NCBI RefSeq assembly: GCF_029853695.1
Contig: NZ_CP122537.1
Coordinates: 1,550,001 to 1,614,000, forward strand
DNA: 64,000 bases
Source: Jannaschia sp. GRR-S6-38
Lineage (GTDB): Bacteria; Pseudomonadota; Alphaproteobacteria; Rhodobacterales; Rhodobacteraceae
Direction of reading: 5' to 3'
Shown: in pieces, positions 1 to 6,811 of the stretch
Layout: every line of letters starts with the position of its first letter
Numbering within the stretch: position 1 is the first letter of the stretch
The notes under the pieces: model-generated
Databases searched by the model: none
Seen by the model: only the letters and a program-made list of their open reading frames with translations
Told to the model about the DNA's origin: nothing
Translations under genes and position numbers: made by a program

Positions 1-441
1 CTCCGCGATCGGCACCAGCGGCGCCATCGGGGCGGAGGCGTCGAAGCCCTTGCCCCAGTCCCAGGGCCGGCCCGCGGCCTTGGCTGCGCCCTGCAGATCG
101 CGGCGGGTCAGGTCGATCCCGACGGTCGCGCCCCAGATCGCGCCCGCCTCCTGCGCGGGCGACAGGTCGCGCCCGCCCGCGGCCAACGCCACCACCAGCT
201 CGACCTCGTGATGCAGCTCGGCGGTCTCGGGCGGATAAGGGATCACGCCCGCGGCAGGCACGACCGAATCGCCGGGCTTCATGAAGAAGAAGGGCGGTTC
301 GCGATCCGGGTCCTTGCCCATCTCGCGCGCATGGGCGGCGTAGTTGCGCCCGACGCAGAACACGCGCCGGATGGGAAAGCGCGCGGCGCGGCCCGCGACG
401 GCGAGCGAGGGCGGCTCGGGCGGGGGAATGACGTAGGACAT
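1..441 (-). CDS. Fumarylacetoacetate hydrolase family protein (partial, 3' end beyond the window)
   Basis: The reading frame starts at an ATG at 441 on the minus strand and runs off the left edge, giving the first 147 residues. Visible motifs are VGRNYAAHAREMG near residues 30-42, where these enzymes usually begin their catalytic domain, FFFMKPGDSVV after it, and HHEVELVVAL, which carries the acidic residues that bind a divalent metal in the FAH/HpcE fold. Family members hydrolyse or decarboxylate C-C bonds of oxo-acids such as fumarylpyruvate or acylpyruvates; the substrate cannot be read from this fragment. A 262-nt gap separates it from the divergent glycosyltransferase gene. Family assignment is good, specific function is open. 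Confidence 0.8.
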   Translation of the reverse strand, partial: MSYVIPPPEPPSLAVAGRAARFPIRRVFCVGRNYAAHAREMGKDPDREPPFFFMKPGDSVVPAAGVIPYPPETAELHHEVELVVALAAGGRDLSPAQEAGAIWGATVGIDLTRRDLQGAAKAAGRPWDWGKGFDASAPMAPLVPIAE

Positions 442-703
442 GGCGGCTCCTGCTCTGGGCCGCAGGCGTGCCCGGCGTGGACGCCGCCTGTCAACGCGGT
501 CGCCGTGTTAACCGAACGCCCACCATCCGCCGCCTAGAACCCGCGGGACCGCCGTCGGGGCGGGATTGCGGAGGGGTGCTCATGACGTTGCGCGCGACGA
601 ATTCCATCTGCCGGGCGGGGTTCCGGGCGTGACCGTGGCGGGCTGGCAGCTCTTTCTGCGCTACGCGTCCCGGCACATGGTGCTGGAACGGGAGGGCTTC
701 GCG

Positions 704-3133
704 ATGGACCCCGCGGACGCGACGGGGCTGGGCTTCGTCGACCGGATCACCTGGGCGCGCGGCCGCTTCCGGGTCGAGGGCTGGACCCGCGCCAAGACGG
801 TCCGGCTCTGCAGCCCGCATGACGCGCGCGAGGTCGCGCCGGACCTGACGCGCGCGGATGTCGCCGCGGTGCTGGGCCTGCCTGGGCAGACGGCCTTGGG
901 CTTCACCGTGGACCTGCCCTGGCAGCCGGTCGATCACCGCCTCCTCCTGACGCTGCCCGACGGGTCGCGCCGCGAGCTGGAGCTGCCGGCCTTCACCGAA
1001 GCCGACCGCCGGGCCGGGCTGCGCCGCAGCCTGCGGCCCTTCCTGCGCGCCGCGCTGCCCGCCCTTCCGGCCGCCGCGCGTTGGCTCGCCACGCGGGATC
1101 CGCGCGCGCGGGACGCGGTGATCCGGCGGCTGGATCTGCGCGATGCCCCTGCGGGCGACGACCGGATCGAGGCGAGCTGGCTGGGCGGCCCCGACGAGAG
1201 CGCGGACGGGAAAGCGCCGATCACCATCGTGCTTCCGGTCTTCAATGCCTTCGATCTGCTGCGCGAATGCCTCGACCGGGTCGAGCGGCACACCGATCTG
1301 CCCTGGCACCTGATCCTGGTCGAGGATTGCTCCACCGATCCCCGGATCCGTCCCTGGCTGCAGGCCTGGGCCGCGCGGCGCGATCCCGACCGCGTCAGCC
1401 TTGTCGAGAACGCCCGCAACCTCGGCTTCGTGGGCGCGGTGAACCGCGGTCTCGCGCTGGCGGCGCGCCGGGACGGGGACGTGGTCCTGCTGAATTCCGA
1501 CGCGCTGGTGCCCGATGGTTGGGCCAGCCGCCTGACCGCGCCGTTGGCCGATCGCCGCGTCGCCAGCGTCACGCCCATGTCGAACGATGCCGAGATCTTC
1601 ACCGCGCCCCGGATCTGCCGGGCGAACGCGCTGCGCCCGGGACAGGCCGACGCGATCGACCGCCGCGCCCGGAGGCTGGCCGCGCCTGCCACTCCGATCG
1701 AGGCGCCGACCGGCGTCGGCTTCTGCATGGCGATGTCGCGGCGCTTTCTCGCGCGCGTTCCGCAACTCGATACCGCCTTCGGCCGCGGCTATGGCGAGGA
1801 AGTCGACTGGTGCCAGCGGGTGCGGCGTCTCGGCGGCCGGAACGTCGTGCAGCCGCGGCTCTTCGTGGAGCACCGCGGCGGCCAGTCCTTCGGCTCCGAG
1901 GCGAAGCGCGCCCTTATCCGTCAGGCCAGCGCGCTGATCGCCGCGCGCTATCCCCGGTACGACGCGGAGGTGCAGGCCTTCATCGCGGCCGACCCGCTGC
2001 GCACGCCGCGCCTGGCGCTGGGCATCGCGAAGCTCGCCGCCGGATGCGGCGCGGAGGCCGTCCCGATCTTCCTGGCCCACAGCATGGGCGGGGGGGCCGA
2101 GCTCTACCTGCAGCGCCTGCTGGCCGAGGCGGTCGAGGCGTCGGGCGGCGCGCTGGTCCTGCGCGTCGGCGGCAGCCCCCGCTGGCGGCTGGAGCTGCAT
2201 GTTGACGGGGGCGTGATCGCAGGCGCGAGCGACGAAATCGCGGATCTGCACGCGCTCCTGGCGCCGGTGTCCCGGCGGCATGTCCTCTATTCCTGTGGCG
2301 TGGGCGAACGCGACCCCGTCGCGCTGCCGGACCTTCTGCGCGGGATCGCGGGCCCGGCGGGCCGCATCACCGTGCTGATGAACGACTACCTGCCGCTCAG
2401 CCCCAGCTTCAACCTGATGGACCAGGACGGGACGTGGCGCGGCGTGCCCGATGCCGATTGCACCGATCCCGCCCATGTGGCCCGCCGGCCCGGCGGCGCC
2501 TCGGTGCCGTTGCGCGCGTGGCGGGCGGCCTGGGGCGGATTGATGCGCGAGGCCGCCGAGATCCGCGTCTTCTCGCGCTCGGGCCGCGATATCGTGGCGT
2601 CCGCCTATCCGGGCTGCGCCGCGCGCATCACGATCCGGCCGCATGCCCTGCCCCACGCAGTGCCGCGCCTGCCCCGGCGGCCGGGCCCTGAGGTCATCGG
2701 GATCCTCGGCAATATCGGCCCGGAGAAAGGCGCGGCGGCGCTCGGCGCGCTCAGCGCAGCCGCGGCTGCGGCGCGCAGGCCGGAGATCGTGCTTCTCGGG
2801 AATATCCTGCCGGGCCACCCGCTCGCCCGCGGCACCCGCGTCCATGGCAGCTATGCTATCGCCGATCTCGGCCCGCTCGCCGCCGGATACGGCATCACCC
2901 GCTGGCTGATCCCGTCGATCTGCCCCGAGACCTTTTCCTTCACCACGCATGAGGCGCTGGCGACCGGGCTGCCGGTGCATTGCTTCGACCTCGGCGCGCA
3001 GGCGGAGGCGCTGCGGGGCGCGATGGCCCGGGGCGCGCCGGGCAGCCTGCTGCGGCTCGAGGATGGGCCGGAGGCATGGCTGGCGCAGATGGTCGGGCGG
3101 TCCCGGCCCGCGGCCGAGAAACGCCGCGCCTAG
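704..3133 (+). CDS. Two-domain glycosyltransferase (GT2 domain plus C-terminal GT1-like domain)
   Basis: A protein of about 809 residues. After an N-terminal region of roughly 160 residues comes a GT-A domain: ITIVLPVFNAFDLLRECL, then NARNLGFVGAVNRGL and LLNSDALVPDGW (a DxD-like NSD site), and a downstream GYGEEVDWCQRVRRLGG acceptor motif typical of rhamnosyltransferase-like GT2 enzymes. The C-terminal third has features of a GT-B nucleotide-sugar half (IGILGNIGPEKGA, PSICPETFSFTTHEALATG). The frame is open upstream to a TTG at 566, but the ATG at 704 is preceded by GGGAGGG about 8 nt away, so it is preferred. Its stop overlaps the stop of the convergent exporter permease. Neighbouring polysaccharide-export genes suggest that it builds a surface glycan; the linkage made is unknown. 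Confidence 0.8.
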   Translation: MDPADATGLGFVDRITWARGRFRVEGWTRAKTVRLCSPHDAREVAPDLTRADVAAVLGLPGQTALGFTVDLPWQPVDHRLLLTLPDGSRRELELPAFTEADRRAGLRRSLRPFLRAALPALPAAARWLATRDPRARDAVIRRLDLRDAPAGDDRIEASWLGGPDESADGKAPITIVLPVFNAFDLLRECLDRVERHTDLPWHLILVEDCSTDPRIRPWLQAWAARRDPDRVSLVENARNLGFVGAVNRGLALAARRDGDVVLLNSDALVPDGWASRLTAPLADRRVASVTPMSNDAEIFTAPRICRANALRPGQADAIDRRARRLAAPATPIEAPTGVGFCMAMSRRFLARVPQLDTAFGRGYGEEVDWCQRVRRLGGRNVVQPRLFVEHRGGQSFGSEAKRALIRQASALIAARYPRYDAEVQAFIAADPLRTPRLALGIAKLAAGCGAEAVPIFLAHSMGGGAELYLQRLLAEAVEASGGALVLRVGGSPRWRLELHVDGGVIAGASDEIADLHALLAPVSRRHVLYSCGVGERDPVALPDLLRGIAGPAGRITVLMNDYLPLSPSFNLMDQDGTWRGVPDADCTDPAHVARRPGGASVPLRAWRAAWGGLMREAAEIRVFSRSGRDIVASAYPGCAARITIRPHALPHAVPRLPRRPGPEVIGILGNIGPEKGAAALGALSAAAAAARRPEIVLLGNILPGHPLARGTRVHGSYAIADLGPLAAGYGITRWLIPSICPETFSFTTHEALATGLPVHCFDLGAQAEALRGAMARGAPGSLLRLEDGPEAWLAQMVGRSRPAAEKRRA

Positions 3134-3930
3134 CGCGCCAGCAACGCGTGGTGGTGGCGCCGCAGGAACAGCAGCGCCATCACCGAGAGCCCCAGCGACA
3201 GGCCCAGCGGATAGAGGATCGAGACATAGCCCGCGTCGTAATAGGGGTAGAACCCCGCGCGCATCGCCCCCACCGCGTGGATCAGCGGGTTGTACCAGAG
3301 CCAGTCGCGCCAGGGCTGCGGCACCGCCTCGAAGACGTAGAGCGTGCCCGACAGCACGAAGAGCGGCCGGGTCGCGACGCTCCAGACCCGCTGCCAGAGC
3401 GGGACCAGCGTAAAGAGCAGGCAATTGATCGCCCCGAGGCCGAAGCCGAGCGCCGCGACCAGTCCCGCCGCCCCCAGGATGCGCGGCAGGTCCGGCGCCG
3501 TCCCCGTCTCGAATGCCAGCAGGATCCCGCCCAGCACCACCGCGCCGACCGTCAGCTGCGTCACCAGGTTCAACAGGAACCGCGCCAGCATCGCATCGAA
3601 GAAGGTCACGGCCGGGTAGGACAGGAGCGCCTTCGAATAGGTCAGCGACGCCGCGACCTTTCCGGCCAGGTCGGTGAACATCAGGAAGGGCAGAAGCCCG
3701 GTGGCGTAGAAGATCGCGAAATTTCGGCCCAGCGCCGGCGCGCTGAATCCCAGCGAGAAGATCGCGGTCAGCAGCGCGATGGCCGCCACCGGCTCGAGCA
3801 CCGCCCAGAGATAACCGCCGGGCGAGCGGCCATAGCCCGTCGCCATTTCGCGCAGGATCAGCGCGGTGACGGTCCGGACCGCGCCGGGCGCGCGGCCGCG
3901 CGGGGCGGGGGGAGCGGGAAAATCGACCAT
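3130..3930 (-). CDS. Capsular polysaccharide ABC exporter, permease (KpsM/Wzm type)
   Basis: An inner-membrane ABC-2 type permease of about 266 residues with six predicted hydrophobic segments (for example AVLEPVAAIALLTAIFSLGF and LILREMATGYGRSPGGYLW before it). The motif around GYGRSPGGYLWAVLEP is characteristic of KpsM/RkpT/Wzm exporters that move finished polysaccharide across the inner membrane together with an ATPase. The ATPase and the accessory protein are encoded divergently next door at 3983-5829, so the transporter is split over two transcripts. I chose the ATG at 3930; a GTG at 3948 would add six residues, and neither has a strong ribosome-binding site. The stop codon shares CTAG with the glycosyltransferase stop. 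Confidence 0.85.
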   Translation of the reverse strand: MVDFPAPPAPRGRAPGAVRTVTALILREMATGYGRSPGGYLWAVLEPVAAIALLTAIFSLGFSAPALGRNFAIFYATGLLPFLMFTDLAGKVAASLTYSKALLSYPAVTFFDAMLARFLLNLVTQLTVGAVVLGGILLAFETGTAPDLPRILGAAGLVAALGFGLGAINCLLFTLVPLWQRVWSVATRPLFVLSGTLYVFEAVPQPWRDWLWYNPLIHAVGAMRAGFYPYYDAGYVSILYPLGLSLGLSVMALLFLRRHHHALLAR

Positions 3931-3982
3931 GCAGGCGGCTTGGCACACGGAGTCTTAAGGTTGGATGAGGCAGACCGGGGTC

Positions 3983-5170
3983 ATGAACAAACCCGTCGCC
4001 CCGGCCCCCGAACTGCGCGCCGCCGCCCGGCCCGTCCCGGCGCCGCGCCCGCCCGTGGCTCCGGCCGCGCGGCGCGGGCGGCACGTCCTCCTGGCGCTCA
4101 GCTTCGTCGCGCTGGTCCTGCTGCCCGCGGCGCTGGCCGGCTGGTACCTCTTCACCCGGGCGGCGGACCAATACGCCTCGCGCACGGCCTTCTCCATCCG
4201 GACGGAGGAGGCGCGCTCCGCCGTTGCGCTCCTGGGCGGGATCGCGGACCTGTCGGGCAGCGGCGTCTCGGACGCGGACGTGCTGGACGACTTCATCCGC
4301 AGCCAGCGCATGGTGGCCGAGGTCGATGCCGCCATCGACCTGCGCGCGATCTGGTCGCGGCCGGCGGACGACCCGGTCTTCGGCTACCCCACGCCGGGCA
4401 CGATCGAGGATCTGACCGATCACTGGGCGCGCATGGTCCGCGTCTCGCACGACCCCGCGACGGGGCTGATCTCGATCCGCGCGCTGGCCTTCACGCCGGC
4501 GGACGCGACCGCGATCACCCGGGCGATCCTCGCCCGCTCGGGCGAGCTGGTCGAGGCGCTGTCCGATATCGCGCGCGAGGATGCGCTGCGCGACGCGCGG
4601 ATCACGCTGGACGACGCGGTGGCGCAGCTCAAGGACGCGCGCGCCGCCGTCACCCGGTTCCGCAACCGCAACCAGCTGGTCGATCCCACCGCCGAATCGG
4701 GCAGTCGCACGACCCTGATCGGCCAGCTGGAGCAACAGCTCGCCGCCGCGCTGATCGAGCTCGACCTGCTGCGCGAACGCACCCGCGACGGCGATCCGCG
4801 CATCGCCCAGGCCCGGCTGACCGTCGGGGTTATCGAGGACCGCATCGCGCAGGAGCGCGCGAAGCTGGGCCTCGGCGGCGCCACCGGCGACGGCGCGGCC
4901 TTCGCCGACGTGGTGGGCGAATACGAGCGGCTGCAGGTCGACCGCGAATTCGCCGAGCAATCCTACACCGCCGCGCTGGCCGGGCTGGAGGTCGCGCGCG
5001 CAGAGGCGCGGCGGCAGAGCCGCTATCTCGCCGCCCATATCCGGCCGACCACGCCCGAATCGGCCCGCCATCCGCAGCGGATCCTGCTGCTGGGGCTGGT
5101 CGCTCTGTTCGCCGCAATGCTCTGGGCGCTCGGCACGCTCGCCATCTACGCGCTGCGCGACCGGCGCTGA
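3983..5170 (+). CDS. Capsule polysaccharide export inner-membrane protein (KpsE/Wzz family)
   Basis: A protein of 395 residues with a proline-rich cytoplasmic N-terminus, a transmembrane segment near residues 30-50 (LLALSFVALVLLPAALAGWY), a long periplasmic region rich in predicted coiled coil (alanine-, leucine- and arginine-rich, residues about 180-350), and a second transmembrane segment near the C-terminus (LLLGLVALFAAMLWALG). This layout is typical of KpsE/CtrB/RkpR proteins, which connect the ABC exporter to the outer-membrane channel. ATG 3983 is chosen over 3965 because the protein then starts MNKPV. Its TGA overlaps the ATG of the ATPase gene (ATGA), showing translational coupling. 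No outer-membrane partner (KpsD) is seen in the window. Confidence 0.85.
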   Translation: MNKPVAPAPELRAAARPVPAPRPPVAPAARRGRHVLLALSFVALVLLPAALAGWYLFTRAADQYASRTAFSIRTEEARSAVALLGGIADLSGSGVSDADVLDDFIRSQRMVAEVDAAIDLRAIWSRPADDPVFGYPTPGTIEDLTDHWARMVRVSHDPATGLISIRALAFTPADATAITRAILARSGELVEALSDIAREDALRDARITLDDAVAQLKDARAAVTRFRNRNQLVDPTAESGSRTTLIGQLEQQLAAALIELDLLRERTRDGDPRIAQARLTVGVIEDRIAQERAKLGLGGATGDGAAFADVVGEYERLQVDREFAEQSYTAALAGLEVARAEARRQSRYLAAHIRPTTPESARHPQRILLLGLVALFAAMLWALGTLAIYALRDRR

Positions 5171-5829
5171 TGATCGCGCTCGACGGGGTCAGCATGCGCT
5201 TCCGGACCGGCGGGCGCGAGACGGTGGTCGCCGACCGGATCCGCGCGGTCTTCCCGACCGGCCGGGCGGTGGCGCTTCTGGGGCGCAACGGCGCGGGGAA
5301 GTCCACGCTTTTGCGGATCATCGCGGGCACGATGCGGCCCTCGGCGGGCCGGGTCCGCTCCGACGGCACGGTGTCTTGGCCGGTGGGTTTCGGCGGCGCC
5401 TTCCACCCCGACATGACCGGCGCGCAGAACGCGCGGTTCATCGCGCGGGTCTACGGCGTCGATACCGGCGGGATGCTGGATTACGTGGAGGATTTCGCCC
5501 GTCTCGGGGACAAGCTCTACCAGCCGGTGCGCGGCTACTCCGCCGGGATGCGGGCCCGCCTGGCCTTCGCCACCTCGATGGCCGTGCGCTTCGACACCTA
5601 TCTCGTGGACGAGGTCACGGCGGTCGGCGATGCCGATTTCCGCGCCCGCTCCGAGGCGGTGCTGGGGGCGCGGATGCGCGCCGCCTCCGCCATCGTCGTC
5701 TCGCATTCCATGCCGCTGCTGCGCCGCCTCTGCGACGCGGGCGCGGTGCTCGAGGACGGGCAGCTTCGCTATTTCGACGATCTCGACGCGGCCATCGCCC
5801 TTCACCAGCGGCAGATGGCGGTCGCCTGA
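5170..5829 (+). CDS. Capsular polysaccharide ABC exporter, ATP-binding protein (KpsT/Wzt type)
   Basis: A 219-residue ATPase. Walker A is GRNGAGKST at about residues 39-47, the signature region is YSAGMRARLAFA, Walker B is TYLVDEVTAVGD, and the H-loop is VVSHSM. The short length, without the C-terminal O-antigen-binding extension of Wzt, points to the KpsT group. KpsT hydrolyses ATP in the cytoplasm to drive KpsM-mediated export. It is translationally coupled to the KpsE gene through an ATGA overlap, and ends 6 nt from the convergent sulfotransferase gene with no visible terminator. The same frame is open far upstream, but that extension is not coding. Confidence 0.9.
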   Translation: MIALDGVSMRFRTGGRETVVADRIRAVFPTGRAVALLGRNGAGKSTLLRIIAGTMRPSAGRVRSDGTVSWPVGFGGAFHPDMTGAQNARFIARVYGVDTGGMLDYVEDFARLGDKLYQPVRGYSAGMRARLAFATSMAVRFDTYLVDEVTAVGDADFRARSEAVLGARMRAASAIVVSHSMPLLRRLCDAGAVLEDGQLRYFDDLDAAIALHQRQMAVA

Positions 5830-5835
5830 CGGCGG

Positions 5836-6786
5836 TCAGGCCGCGAAATCCAGCACCTCGCCCAGAAGCATCATCAGGTCGCGCAGCCGAATGTTCGGTC
5901 CCGGTCCCGCGGGCACGTCGGGAAAGTCGAGCGTCTCGACCCGGTAGGGATTCTCGACCCCCATCGCCGCGAACAGCGCGTCGTTGCCGGGCTCGAAGGC
6001 CGCGACGATGCGCCGACGCTCCGCCGCGGCGAGGTGGAAGGGCGGGTGATCGGCGAACACCTCCTGCGTGAGGGTCAGAAGGTTGCGCTGCGCCTCGGTC
6101 GACAGGCCCACCGCCTTGGCCAGGCGCATCGCCTCGACCGCGGCGCCGGAAAGGCTGGCATTGGCGGGCCCGGGCACCGCGACCGCGTCCGGCGGACAAC
6201 CGAGCGCGCCCAGCATCTGCGCCACCGGCGGCCCCTCCTCGTGACGCAGCAGCGTCAGCGCCTCGGGACCGAAGGCGTCGGTCCAGGCCTGCAGGCAGGA
6301 CCGGAAGTCGAGATCCGGATCGAGGCTGCGCGGGTCGTCCAGGAAGGAGGAGGCCATGCGCGCGAACCCGTTGCCCGGCTGCTTGGCCTTCTGGTTCCAG
6401 ATCGACAGGAACATCGCGTCCGGCCGCCGCACCGTCGCGACCAGCCGCACCGCCCGCCCGTCCAGGACCGCGCGGAGGGCCGCGATGCGCTCGGGCGGCG
6501 CCGAGAAGAACTCCTCCGACGAGACGAGGACCTTCGGCAGGTCGGTCGCGTCCAGCGCGGCGGTCAGCGCCCCGGCCTCCGCCGCGAGGTCCGGGCGGTC
6601 GCCGCGGACCGGATCGGCCATGCCCTTCAGCGCGAAGGCGAGCCGATGCTGCGCGTGGTGGAAGCGGCACACATCGGGGTAGAGCACCCCCTGCGCCTGA
6701 ATCGCGGCCGCGTTTCCGTCCAGCGCGCGCTGCAACGCGGTCGTCCCGGTCTTGTGCGCGCCGATATGGATAGTGAGCACCGTCAT
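5836..6786 (-). CDS. Sulfotransferase-like protein
   Basis: A 316-residue protein beginning MTVLTIHIGAHKTGTTALQ. The GAHKTGTT segment matches the 5'-phosphosulfate-binding loop of PAPS-dependent sulfotransferases (consensus like PKSGTT). A later stretch VLVSSEEFFSAPPERIAAL resembles the conserved acidic and serine region after strand 3, and RRPDAMFLSIWNQ resembles the 3'-phosphate-binding segment (R...S). Placed between an exporter operon and a glycosyltransferase, it probably sulfates the exported polysaccharide or a lipid-linked precursor, but this is inference. It is convergent with the KpsT gene and separated by 25 nt from the downstream-facing RTX gene, so it may be co-transcribed with it. 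Confidence 0.7.
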   Translation of the reverse strand: MTVLTIHIGAHKTGTTALQRALDGNAAAIQAQGVLYPDVCRFHHAQHRLAFALKGMADPVRGDRPDLAAEAGALTAALDATDLPKVLVSSEEFFSAPPERIAALRAVLDGRAVRLVATVRRPDAMFLSIWNQKAKQPGNGFARMASSFLDDPRSLDPDLDFRSCLQAWTDAFGPEALTLLRHEEGPPVAQMLGALGCPPDAVAVPGPANASLSGAAVEAMRLAKAVGLSTEAQRNLLTLTQEVFADHPPFHLAAAERRRIVAAFEPGNDALFAAMGVENPYRVETLDFPDVPAGPGPNIRLRDLMMLLGEVLDFAA

Positions 6787-6811
6787 CCCGCCACCTCTCG
6801 ATAGGACCGGC

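Noticed and set aside
491..5071. A 1526-codon open frame on the minus strand opposite the glycosyltransferase and exporter genes
   Set aside because: Low-complexity arginine-, glycine- and alanine-rich translation without domains; it is a mirror of high-GC third-position bias in the genes on the other strand. Many similar frames occur all along the window.
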